Shown: one piece after another, positions 1-10,240 of the stretch
How the letters are laid out: every line of letters begins with the position of its first letter
How positions within the stretch are numbered: the first letter of the stretch is position 1
From: Capillidium heterosporum
Lineage: Eukaryota; Entomophthoromycota; Entomophthoromycetes; Entomophthorales; Capillidiaceae
Reading direction: 5' to 3'
Assembly (NCBI GenBank): GCA_016630905.1
Contig: WBMQ01000002.1
Location: 2,046,001-2,110,000, forward strand
Length of the DNA: 64,000 nucleotides
Notes under the pieces: model-generated
Databases searched by the model: none
The model's input: only the letters and a program-made list of their open reading frames with translations
What the model was told of the DNA's origin: nothing
Made by a program: the position numbers and the translations under genes

Positions 1-2
1 TT

Positions 3-1497
3 CCAAGTTCTACTACAGTAAAGCATGAGATTGAGAGGGAATATGCCATTCGTAAACAAGCCATACGAGCACTTCTTTACAACCATAGTGGGAAAGTTAG
101 CATTGCAGTTGGTTGCTGGACGTCACCATCCATGAAGGCATTTATAGGTATAACCTGCCATTTGATCACCGCCAATTGGGACCTCACCTCATTTCTACTT
201 GATATACATGACCTTGATGGCAGGCACAGTGGAAAAAATATATGTGCAAGCGTATTAGCAACTATCGATGACTTCAACCTTGATTCTAAGGTCCTTGCAG
301 TGGTAAGCGAAAATACTGGCAACAATGCCATCTTCTTTCAAGAGTTGGAAAGAGAACTTAAAGCTCGTGGCTTACAATTCAACCATAAAGACCATCGAGT
401 TCATTGCATTGACCATACCATCAACCTTGCCGTCCAAGCATTTCTAAAAGAGCTAAAATCACTTGCTCCAGAACATAGTACTGACGATGATACCCCCAAC
501 ATCAGTACTTTTGACAGCGAAGTAGCAAACCTTGTTATCCCCAAAATTAGAAAGATAGTTTGTCAATTTCGATCATCCTTCCAATGTAAAGAGGTATTTT
601 CCTACCAAAGCTCATTACATGGAACCTATAAAGAACTTACATATGACGTAGCAACATGGTGGAGGTCAACTTTAAACATGATAAAAGCCGCACTTGAACA
701 ACGTAATGCTATTGACTCAACCTTAGCTTGGTGCCGATCTAGAAATACAAGCTTTCCAGATATTACAATGTCTTCTAGTGAGTGGTTTATGCTTGAACAA
801 ATTACATCAATACTTCAACTATTTGACGAAGCTTCCGATATTATGGCAGGTGAGAAGTATGCAACACTAAATTTAGCAATTCAGGTATATAGCAGTTTAT
901 TTGACGCATTGGATGAGATGGTTAAAACACCAAAGGAGCCTCTGCCAACACCCATCAAAAGTGCTATCCGTGCATCAGTAAACGAGTTAAATAAGTTTTA
1001 TATAAAGTCTAGCTCCGAAGTTTACTTGGTTGCAACAATCATTGACCCAAGGAATCGGCTTTGCTATTTTTTTGAATCAAACTGGAGTGAGTATTCAATT
1101 ACGACTGCAACAAAGTGCTTTGAAAAGATATATCGATATTATGGCGGGTCACTAGCCCCAACTACAATTAAAGCATCAGCCAACTTTCAGTATTCAACAC
1201 TAGCAGAGCGCCTCTCAAGAAAACGCAAAGTAGTTGGAAAATGCGAATTGGAAGCAGTATCTTGAAGGTGACCCATCTGAATCGGATGATGTCCTAACTT
1301 GGTGGAAAACTAACGAGCCTGAGTACCCTACACTTTCAAAGATAGCAAAGGACTACTTGACCATCCCAGCTTCATCAGCTGCTGTCGAACGTATATTTTC
1401 TTTGTCAAACAATCTTATTACAGATAAGCAAAATCACCTTAGCAGTAATTATATTCGACAATCAATATGCTTAAAGTACTGGAGTAAATTTTTATAA
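3..1497 (+). pseudogene. hAT-family transposase, 5' end cut by window edge, one frameshift
   Basis: The reading frame is open from the first bases (no start seen; the N-terminus, with any BED zinc finger, lies outside). It carries hAT core features in order: a WTSP-type segment near 120-130, an ITCHLI strand, a catalytic-core region with an HCIDHTINL helix near 410-430, a DVATWWRST segment near 645-670 (family form D-x-x-T-R-W-x-S-T), and an IDPRNR segment near 1045. Around 1231-1243 the frame shifts by one base: the first frame ends at 1265, while the hAT dimerisation domain (WWKTNEPEYP, then PASSAAVERIFS) continues in another frame to 1497. One surplus base in the GG or AAAA run explains the shift. 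It is therefore a broken element or an indel error. No terminal inverted repeat could be defined. Confidence 0.88.
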
Positions 1498-1684
1498 CAA
1501 TATTAATTTTGTTATAGCCTATATAAGCCAAACTTCAGCTTTACATTCATATACAATTACCTCTCTACCACCCCTTCCCAAAACTTGCTATATAGTATTA
1601 TGTTCTCATGCTAATTTTTCTCACTATCACTGCTCAACTTCTCTTTTTTAACAGCTTACTTTCTCCCCTTCTTACCATAGGCAC

Positions 1685-2405
1685 TGTAAGGAAATCTTTC
1701 TAATCAGCTGTAGCTTCACTTAATAACTAGGAATTCAGTTTTACATTCCGGATGCATAGATTACCAGGTTCGGCATCGATCCTAGCAATGCTAAAAGTTC
1801 TTTCTCTTTAGCATGAATTAAGTGTTTTATTTAGCATTGACTGTCTCTAAATCAACCTTGGCATTTCTTGGGTTAGTGGCGAATGCCCAGAAAACAAGAG
1901 GAATAGTGTTACTGATGGATTAGGAAAAACAGCAATTACCAGTATTCCAAGTACCAACTACTAAAGACAAGTCACCTATATAAGACCCATGGTGAACTTA
2001 GTAGTAGGTTAAGCAATTATTAAATAAACGTATTGAATCATTTGATATTTCTTCTGCTATTGGCATAGTGTAACGTAGAACTGATAATCGGCATCCCTCT
2101 ACAGTAGAGAGCTGCGCTGACCTGAACTAAATGATAGAACTGAACCGAATCGATCTGAACTAAACCCTAGAACCCTCCCTGAACCAATGAACCCGACTGT
2201 GCTCCTTAGCCTGATGACTACCCTTGGAGTATTCCTATCTGCCCACCATCTCTGGATTAGGCTACAAGCACGAGCCTCCTCCTTATATAGCCTTATGGAT
2301 CAATGTTCTTAGCCTTTATGGAGTCCTGGACTACCGTTTCCTCGTGGCTAACCCCAGCTGGTGAGCGTTCCTTGTGGACGTTTCCCAACAATATAATAAC
2401 TTCCA
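1685..2405 (+). repeat. Left arm: 5' LTR, leader and start of gag
   Basis: About 720 bp matching the reverse complement of 5207-5921 at high identity by eye, with scattered substitutions and one-base indels. Contains CTATATAAG at 1979-1987, AATAAA at 2024-2029 and the gag ATG at 2187. Similarity stops inward of 2405, where the two arms diverge. Confidence 0.88.
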
Positions 2406-3316
2406 TCCTCACAGCCAGCTGGCTTCCAACCAGTTGGTCCCAATTTGATTTGAATAACCTCTCCCTTGAAATGATCTACCACATACTTGGTATAGCAACA
2501 ACTGGCTTAATCATCGTATATGTTACCAAGCATTTGCTCAATAAGGGCAACTATATCGATACCGATTCTTCCAGATCTAAGACGATTTGTGAAACCCAAA
2601 ATGCTACAGGAACCAGCAAGTCGACTGTCTTGTTTAGAGTACCAGGATTACCATCCGTCAAGTCCCGTCTTGGTTCTAGCCTATTGCAAATCCGGTCCTG
2701 GTTAGTTGGCGTCGACAATATGGTGCAGTACTACCAGAATAACATGGAGGACCCCTCAAAATTGACGTATTTTATCTCGCAACTGGAAGGAGAGCCCTTA
2801 CTTTGGGCCACACAATTAAGGGAAGATCGAGGTACCGATTTGACCTACGAAACTCTTAAAGAAGAATTTAAAAAACGATTTTTGCCCAGTCCCAGCCAAG
2901 CTAAACAGGAACTTCTTAAGTTACAACTAAATGGCAGCGACATCAACAAGTATAACCAAATTTTCCTAGAACTTGGCCGCCAAGCAGGGTATCAAGCGGA
3001 ATATTTGAAAGACCTGTATATGAATGGATTACCTGATCATTTAGCATCCAATTTGCTCTTTAGAACAGAGGAGACCGACTCCCTAGAACGGCTTATGTCG
3101 ATAACAGCCCGAAGTGCCATAAGAAATCGACCCATATCAAACTGGAGATCTAAGTCAAACCTTGTAGGTTCCACAAACACTCAGCATTCAGGAGAAGAGA
3201 GAACCAAACTTATAGCTGAGGGTCGCTGTTTTAAGTGTCGCCAGACAGGTCACCGGATGCATGAATGTCCAAGTGGCCAACTAAATTTTGTGCAGGGTCC
3301 AATAGTAGCAGAGTAA
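2187..3316 (+). pseudogene. Gag-like protein with hydrophobic leader and CCHC zinc knuckle
   Basis: From the ATG at 2187 the frame encodes a hydrophobic leader (MNPTVLLSLMTTLGVF...), then is shifted by one surplus base near 2299 and another near 2330 compared with the inverted copy at 5207-5430. From 2303 it is open to 3316. The central part (about 2730-3120) is a retrotransposon capsid domain (FISQLEGEPLLWA, then an RFLPSPSQAK-type segment and LGRQAGY). It ends in a classical CCHC knuckle, C-x2-C-x4-H-x4-C, near 3227-3268. Capsid plus CCHC is the usual Ty3/gypsy Gag layout; the leader with a possible membrane segment is not. It is likely inactive because of the two shifts. Confidence 0.82.
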
Positions 3317-5192
3317 ATCTGACTGAACCCGAATCTGTAACATCTCTGATTTATACTTTATCGTCCCCGTACTTTTCTCAAAGTTTAATCAAGATTTCGT
3401 TACATTACTCACCCAACCTTATTGTCAATAATTTTGGACACCAACTGCCGGACACGACACATGTGTTTCATACGTTTGCCCTAATAGATATAGGAAGCAC
3501 TGAATGTCTTATTGGTGAACGACTCTACACTACCTTAAATCTTCGTCTTGGAGCAGAGCCAGTAGTTCCAATCCACTCCCTAAATGGTGGACCAGTATCA
3601 GTACTTAGCATCACCAAAAAGACCCTAGCCTATGAGTTACGGGTTGGAAACAACACTACTCGTCAGCCCCTCACGGTAGCTAACTTACAGAGTTTCCCAA
3701 TTATTCTAGGAATACCTTGACTACGTAAGATTCGTGGGAAACTGAATTATGAAACAAATACGTTAGAATGGCTAACAGGCTCGACGTGCCTATTGCCTGG
3801 TTACCCTGAACATAGAGAGTTTGCCTTGAACCCTGCTACTAAGATTGATATCCCAATTGTCGACCCAATTGAGACTATCAATAATGAACTGCCATCGCAA
3901 GAGACGTTACCTACAGAGCACCAACTATACAAAGTGTTATTTGTGGAGGAATTCCATTGTGCTCTAGCCTCTCAAGCTGAGGAGTTGAAGATCAAACTGA
4001 TAGACACCTCTCCGATTTCCAAAGATCAAATGTATCCAATGATAGAACCAGACCGTCAGCAGTTGAAGGATCTGATGGACAACAAACAGAGTAAAGAGCT
4101 TATATGGAAGTTCAGTTTGCCAGCAGGACTCCCTGTTATCTTAGCTAAGAAAGGATCCATGGATAAGAGACTTTGCATGGATCACCAAGCACCAAATGGA
4201 AAAATTATCAAAGGCCAATACTTAACATCAATTCTAGCAGTCAATAGTAATGACAAGAAATCGGAACCAGTTGGGATTTGCAAGATTCGAACTAGATGGA
4301 AAGCTAAAAGGCTGCTCAAGATGGTCCAAGATGAGAGTAAGATTACCGACAAGCCAAGAAAAATCCAAATCTTACCATACACTCTGAATCCCCAGCAAGA
4401 CCATCAAATCACGAACAAAGAGACAGAGAGTAATTGTACCCAGGGTACAGTGGGCTCCCGGAAACTCTTAGCGATTAAGGCTGACTTTGTCCCAATTGAA
4501 TCAGTTAGAAAAGGCCAATACAAAGCTAGAGTTTCGATTCAAGTAAATCAGTACCTAGAAAACTGCAAAAATAAGATATTGGTACTGGCTTCCAAAGTCC
4601 AAGTAAATATCCACCAAGAGGATCACAACTCCCTAGACTTTACTTGGTTCTGCAAATTCCAATATGTTAAAGGATAGATAAATATGACATCTACCAGCGA
4701 ACCCGAAATCGTAACTATTTGGTAACTAAACTACACCAACATGGAAAGATCTCCCTCCGACCTAGGAGCAATAATATAACTGAATTGCTTTTAGAGCTCC
4801 TGTTATCCAAAATGTACCAACGTATTATATTCATTGTTGATTGTCAGTTCAAAATGACTTATATGATACTGATAAAGCTGTTAACAGTTGCAGATGCGGC
4901 GAAAGGCTTAAGCCACCAGACAGTTAAGTTGCAGGATATTTTTAAGATTGTATCCTTTCTGATCTCGATCAACACTGTAAAATATTATGTGCCAAACCTT
5001 AATACGGATGAAAACTTGATCGTTGAGGTTGGAGGGACTCTAGATGAACAAATAGTAGGAATCCAAAAGCGAAATTTAGTTCGTTGGCAAAGCTTCCCTA
5101 TCAAGGAGGCATCATGGAAGTCAGTACAGAACAGTTATGGCTGCAGAGCCGAGATCCGTGAATTATATTATAAGCACAAAGCTTCAGCTTAG
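3265..5192 (+). pseudogene. Pol remnant: retropepsin, RT stub, chromodomain-like tail
   Basis: The first frame (3265-3720) overlaps the end of gag and contains a retropepsin-like segment with ALIDIGSTECLI where D-S/T-G is expected, and a C-terminal ILGIP. A TGA at 3718-3720 stands where the family has Trp (GIPWL), and the same frame continues after it. The frame at 3793-4677 starts with the region before RT and has one RT-like strand (RLCMDHQAPN, family form RxCVDYRxLN), then loses similarity, so the YxDD palm, RNase H and integrase core are deleted. The last frame (4719-5192) ends with a chromodomain-like stretch (LVRWQSFPIKEASWKSVQN). These marks fit a chromovirus-type Ty3/gypsy element that cannot be autonomous. 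Confidence 0.75.
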
Positions 5193-5206
5193 GAAGGCTA
5201 ATGTAA

Positions 5207-5921
5207 GGAAGTAATTATATTGTTGGGAAACGTCCACAAGGAACGCTCACCAGCTGGGGTTAGCCACGAGGCAACGGTAGCCAGGACTCCATAAAGGCTA
5301 AGAACATTGACCATAAGGCTATATAAGGAGGAAGCTCGTGCTTGTAACCTAATCCAGAGATGGTGGGCAGATAGGAATACTCCAAGGGTAGCCATCAGGC
5401 TAAGGAGCACAATCGGGTTCGTTGGTTCAGGAGGGTTCTAGGGTTTAGTTCAGATCGATTCGGTTCAGTTCTATCATTTAGTTCAGGTCAGCGCAGCTTT
5501 CTACTGTAGAGGGATGCCGATTATCAGTTCTACGTTATACTATGCCAATAGCAGAAGAAATATCAAATGATTCAATACGTTTATTTAATAATTGCTTAAC
5601 CTACTACTAAGTTCACCATGGGTCTTATATAGGTGACTTGTCTTTAGTAGTTGGTACTTGGAATACTGGTAATTGCTGTTTTTCCTAATCCATCAGTAAC
5701 ACTATTCCTCTTGTTTTCTGGGCATTCGCCACTAACCCAAGAAATGCCAAGGTTGATTTAGAGACAGTCAATGCTAAATAAAACACTTAATCCATGCTAA
5801 AGAGAAAGAACTTTTAGCATTGCTAGGATCGATGCCGAACTGGTAATCTATGCATCCGGAATGTAAAACTGAATCCTAGTTATTAAGTGAAGCTACAGCT
5901 GACTAGAAAGATTTCCTTACA
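5207..5921 (-). repeat. Right arm: inverted copy of LTR, leader and start of gag
   Basis: Reverse complement of the left arm. Read on the minus strand it runs from the LTR start at 5921, through TATA and leader, to the gag N-terminus, where the ATG has become ACG. It preserves the uninterrupted gag leader frame that is twice shifted in the left arm. A normal retroelement would have the LTR alone, in direct orientation, here. Confidence 0.85.
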
Positions 5922-6816
5922 GGTACCAATACCACCACCGCCTTTACTTTCTTACCTATGTCATTTTTGCTTCTTGTTGTATCTGAGTACCAAAGGATAT
6001 ATAAAGTTTATCCCTACTCAGATAGTACACTTATTAGCTCTCTTAAATTTATATTATTAGTTTGTATTTATTATATTATGTTTAACTTTATTCTTATATC
6101 AATTTAACCTGTTGCCTTCTATATCCTTATAGCAGCTTTTAATAGCTATTATAAGTCTAGTAATGTTATCTAGCCAGCCTAAAAGTTATACACTTCGAAG
6201 CTAAATATTTAAGTTTTTAATACTTATACATTATATATTTTGATTCTAGAACTGGTAATTAAATATTTATAAAGATATGCTTAAGTCAACTATAGCTTAT
6301 ATGCACTGTTTTTACAATATTAGTAGAATAAATTTTCAGAATTTTATTGAAAATGTTGCTAAAGTTAATTTTTTAAATCTTAGAAATTAAGATTCATAAC
6401 TCACTTATCCAAAAAAGAATCCTAATTCAAGTAGTACTTTTGAGTTAATGGATCATAAGTATGATTTAGAAATCTGATTTGAATCCTGTTCATGGAAAAC
6501 ACCGCTTATAAGTTGAAGGCTCAAGATTAAAATTTAGGCCTTTTGAACCAAGTTCCAATTTAGCCAGGTTTTTGGATGTCTTTATATAGTGCGTTGGTGT
6601 CCTTATATAGTGTGTTGATGTCTTTATATACATGGTTCAGTCCAATCTAATTCAAAAATTCGATAACTTGAATTGCCTATCTATTTGATAAATGTATATG
6701 TTCTAGTTTTCATAAGTTAAATCTGTAGTCTTTAAAACTATATACTATTATTAAGTTTAATTTTATATGGAGCTAGAAATATAAACGTTCATTGTACTAG
6801 TTCTCATTGGAATATA
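5922..6816. other. Gene-poor AT-rich stretch
   Basis: No coding frame longer than a few dozen codons. Between 6572 and 6640 three near-identical phrases of the type GTCTTTATATAGTGCGTTGGTG occur in a row, a short imperfect tandem repeat. Nothing else recognised. Confidence 0.5.
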
Positions 6817-7854
6817 TTAGTAAGGTAGAGTGTTCCAATTAGAGTTACATGCTGGAGATTTAAAGATAGAAGGGTGTTCCAACTTGCTTACAAAGCTTTG
6901 TGAATAAGTTTGAACGTAACGCAGAATGGATAAACCTATGATAAGTAGTTCATCCATTGTATTCATAGAATCGAAACCTTGAGTCGAAGTGATGTTGTTA
7001 AAGTCAATGGTATTGAAGGTATTAGATTGGGGGTTGCAAGTTGATAAAAAAGTATCCCTCTGGTTACACATGATTACCAAACTTAGGGAATGGACGGCTT
7101 GAGAGTAATAATATAGGGCATTGGGATGTAGTGGGTTGAACTTTACAGTTACGGCGGCAGCTGCAAGCATCGCATTCATTAGGAAGGTGGAAGTGGGAGT
7201 AGACATTTCAAAGCAGAGTCGGTTGAAAATTTGGGGATCAATCCAGTAGAGTTCATTCAAAGTGGAAGTCTCTTCCATACCTGTATTGGGTAGTTTTCGG
7301 TTGAGTGTTTGCATAAATAGGGATAAAAGTTCTTGATCTAGGGATTGATGATCGCCTTCAATAGTGTTATCGTTCGGTTCTTGGGTAGGTAATACAGTGG
7401 CCGGAGGTCTGTAAATTGGATCTACTTGGTCTAAACTTTTGGATGTGTTGGAGTAAACTACATAGTTTTTCACTTCATGGTGGCTAAACTCACTATATCT
7501 GTAACTTTCAGGGTATTGGGAAGTAGGACTACTGGAAGCTGAATCACTTTTTGAAGCTCGTACCTTCTCCTTCAGCATGCGAGTCGTGTAGGCCGAGTTT
7601 CTAAACTTGAACTTGGAAGGTTTGACCCCATTTAGATTTGTAGTATTTTTTGGGGACTCAGGAGTTGTAGTTTCCCTAATGAATATGAAGTTTTGCTCAC
7701 ATTCTAAAGTGTCCTCTTGCTTCAACTGCTTTAGCTCCGACTGAAAGCTGGAAAATATGTCGGTAAGTTCAGTTTCTAGACAGTTTTTGGTCGAGGTAGT
7801 CAAGATTTGAGTTGAGATTGTGTCGCACTGGTTGCTTGGGATTGTAAAGTTCAT
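6817..7854 (-). CDS. Possible fungal transcription-factor-like protein without zinc cluster
   Basis: Single exon, 345 residues, with a TATAAAAG about 40 bp upstream on the minus strand. The N-terminal half is polar and rich in Ser, Thr and Asn. The C-terminal half (about 165-330) has the helical pattern of the fungal-specific transcription factor (middle homology) domain: a hydrophobic helix with LLSLFMQTLN, an LMNAMLAAAAVTVKF helix, LYYYSQAVHSL, and a late ELLIIGLSILRYVQTY helix. No CX2CX6C zinc cluster is present, and the protein ends soon after this region, shorter than most full-length factors. It may be a truncated regulator or a protein that lost its DNA-binding part. The family call rests on pattern only and could be wrong; the coding status is more secure than the function. 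Confidence 0.5.
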   Translation of the reverse strand: MNFTIPSNQCDTISTQILTTSTKNCLETELTDIFSSFQSELKQLKQEDTLECEQNFIFIRETTTPESPKNTTNLNGVKPSKFKFRNSAYTTRMLKEKVRASKSDSASSSPTSQYPESYRYSEFSHHEVKNYVVYSNTSKSLDQVDPIYRPPATVLPTQEPNDNTIEGDHQSLDQELLSLFMQTLNRKLPNTGMEETSTLNELYWIDPQIFNRLCFEMSTPTSTFLMNAMLAAAAVTVKFNPLHPNALYYYSQAVHSLSLVIMCNQRDTFLSTCNPQSNTFNTIDFNNITSTQGFDSMNTMDELLIIGLSILRYVQTYSQSFVSKLEHPSIFKSPACNSNWNTLPY

Positions 7855-9393
7855 GTTTAATTATTTGATGATTTAGTTGTTGTCTAAGAGCTCTTTTATA
7901 TGCTTATCTTTTAAAGTGGAACTTTAAGGGCAGCACATGAACTAAAGACGCTCCTAAGCAATTTATGGTCCTATTAGGAAATCTAAGAGGAGGTATAAAT
8001 TTTGTGTTCTTTGTAACCCGAACAGCCAGTCCTCACAATTACCTAAGTCTAAACGGCAAATTGAATAAGGAACCAATGGATTTAATAAGACGACGAATAT
8101 CATCTACTAAAGAGGAAAATTTTCAGAACCAAATCTTTATTAAAGTGGTGCCCTATTTTAATTTCAAGATGGCCGAAAGTATATCCATCCAAGTCACATT
8201 GGAGGTATTGTTAAGAGCACCCGAAGAGTATCAAAAATTAGCTAGTTACTATGGATAACAATCAGAATTTATCGAGATAAAAAGCAAAGCTTCTCTGTAA
8301 ACTGGTATTGAATTCGGAGTTTAATATAATTAGGAATAATAGTTTAGCTGCGATGTACTTATACGGGAACTTTTAAAATTGAATGGATCCATATAAACAT
8401 AGTGTTTTATAGCTCGCTAAAGAACTTTCCTAAACTAAGGATTTAAAAATATACGATGTACAATAGGTAGTTTCGAGGGAATATAGGTTTTTAGCATACT
8501 GCATACAGTCAATTTGATAAACAGTTCTACTTGAGGTGCCAAGACTTTATTAAATTGTAAATATGCCTTCACAGATCGGAATGGCATCTATATCATCATA
8601 TACTTGTAAATCCAGTCACTTGATGTAAGGTTATCGTATAAAGTTTGATAGAATGCCAATGTAAGTGAATTTCGCTATTAATACTTGTAAAGAAGAAAAC
8701 TCATCTCCATTACAATTTCCTTACCAGTAAGCCAATAAAGTAACATAGTGAGAAGGTGCCTTGAATGAACATATTACTGCCCCTAGCATTTGATTGGACC
8801 TATACCCTATATATCTGAATAGCATAGCTTTAAAGTCGGCTACCGTTTAGCTGATGTTCATTATGAGTCGAATCAATATAGATGCAGTCCTATCACAAAT
8901 ACCTTACTCTATCACTGATGGATATCACCTTCCCGTAGATAACGTTATGTAATGCTGGAGGTTGGGTATACGTATTGGAAGCTATTCAGTTGAAATGCTA
9001 AGAATAAATAATAGAATCTAGGATCTTGAACTTCACCTTTCAAATAGGGTATAGTGGCTACTCTTTACAAGTTCCAAACCCTTCACCTTCAAGAATTAGA
9101 AGATGGTACTAAAATAAAATGAAGCTAATTACTATACCAATTTATAAACAATAGCAAATATAGTTCAATAAATAGTACATGCTGTCCAAAAGCCTATTTT
9201 TGTACCGGTACTCCATGGCTTAAGTTGAATTCCTGCTGACGACTGTGCCTTGCAACACAAGAATATGCATATATATCGGGCTTTATTATTTCCAGAAAGG
9301 TATATATGGACATTAGCCATTAAAATATGGATAAATAAAGTTTAAATTGAAATTACACACAAGTTACATTTATAACTACTTTAATTTACAATT
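7855..9393. other. No supported gene
   Basis: A 97-codon frame at 7965-8258 (+) has an ATG but no recognisable domain, promoter or intron pattern; it is probably chance. Otherwise AT-rich non-coding sequence. Confidence 0.45.
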
Positions 9394-9674
9394 TCAGCCA
9401 AAGTACGCATCGGTAATCTTGTTATTGTCATCGACCTTGACGTTGATTCTTTCTTCGTTGTAGTCGTAGGTGACAAAGCTATTCTTTGTTAAAATGCGAT
9501 GCGCTTCTGGTAGATCTTTCTTGGTAATCTAGCGTGTTTAAATTCATGTTAAGTATGTAAAAAATTAAAATAAGTTACCGTGTTTGGAGTTGAGCTTTCC
9601 GTCAAGCCTTCACTAAAGGTCTTGCCTACCAACTTTTCCTTCCAGGATGCAGTCTTTGCTTCTAAGCTAGTCAT
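9394..9674 (-). CDS. Peptidase inhibitor I78 family protein, two exons
   Basis: Small gene on the minus strand: exon 1 9579-9674 (32 codons), intron 9529-9578 (GTAACT...CTAG), exon 2 9394-9528. The product is 76 residues. It fits the I78 family: an N-terminal WKEKLVGKTF segment, then LPEAHRIL (family form LP..HRVL or .EAxRVI), a central TYDYNEERINVKVD strand pair (family T.DYRPDRLNVxVD) and a closing KITDAYFG. Family members are small inhibitors of serine proteases, mostly known from bacteria and fungi; this one has no signal peptide, so it would act in the cytosol, like other fungal cytosolic protease inhibitors. A TATA box (CTATAAAAT on the minus strand, near 9750) lies about 80 bp upstream. 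The 76-residue length is normal for the family. Splicing is inferred from the frame. Confidence 0.83.
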
Positions 9675-10240
9675 TGTTCTTGTGAGTATTCGAATTGACT
9701 TAATTTTGGAAAATGTAGTGCTTGGGCTGGAAGGTTGAGATTTTATAGTGGTGAGGTTTGGCTAAAGCTATTGGAGACGTCATTGTGAACTTTTTGATCT
9801 CATGGCCTTTCTAATCACTGCTTTTTAGATTGGGTTTATTGAATACTCTCTTTGTTCGATTTTATCATACACTGTTTCTTATAGATATATTGATTAAAGT
9901 ATATAGTAAATCCGAACGTAAGTAATAGCAATTTGCATGTAGCTAATAAATACTGTACGTAATTTTCTTCGAAGCTTACCCTAAATTCCAAAGCTATTGG
10001 CTAGAATGCTTAAATAGCTATAAATTACGTAAAATTTGTTGCTGCTGCCAAACCGGTTCTTAAAAATGAAGGTACAACCGCAGTATAAATCTTTGATCAT
10101 AACGTTTATCATCAAAGTTGTGGCCAATAAGTTTATCGGCAACTAGGCCATAAAGGTGAAGGAGAAAAAGCCAAAAGGTTTGTGACATATCTTTGCAAGT
10201 TCTAAGCTTCAAGTTAGAGTCCGATCCTCACCACTAAATA
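9675..10240. other. Intergenic, divergent promoters of I78 inhibitor and PNKP
   Basis: Holds the TATA box of the inhibitor gene near 9750 and the 5' region of the kinase/phosphatase gene. No coding frame seen. Confidence 0.5.

Larger units (their letters stand above)
1685..5921 (+). mobile_element. Decayed Ty3/gypsy-like retroelement bounded by inverted terminal repeats
   Basis: A 4.2 kb unit starting TGT and ending ACA, flanked by GGCAC (1680-1684) and GGTAC (5922-5926), a possible imperfect 5-bp target duplication. Inside, on the + strand, are a gag-like frame with a CCHC knuckle, a retropepsin-like frame, a short stub of reverse transcriptase and a C-terminal chromodomain-like segment; most of RT, RNase H and integrase is missing. 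The left end has a + oriented TATA box (1981-1987) and AATAAA (2024-2029), so it is a normal 5' LTR plus leader. The right end is that same block in reverse orientation, not a direct 3' LTR. A rearranged Ty3/gypsy copy is most likely. DIRS-type elements also have inverted ends but lack the aspartic protease seen here. Confidence 0.8.

Noticed and set aside
1685-2390. Simple LTR from TGT to ACA with promoter in the minus direction
   Set aside because: TATA and AATAAA are + oriented and similarity between the arms continues 15 bp past the ACA, so the block is LTR plus leader plus gag start rather than an inverted LTR alone.
5198-5410. A 70-codon minus-strand ORF as an independent gene
   Set aside because: It is the inverted copy of the gag leader in the right arm of the retroelement.
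7965-8258. 97-codon ORF as a gene
   Set aside because: No recognisable feature and no intron or promoter support.
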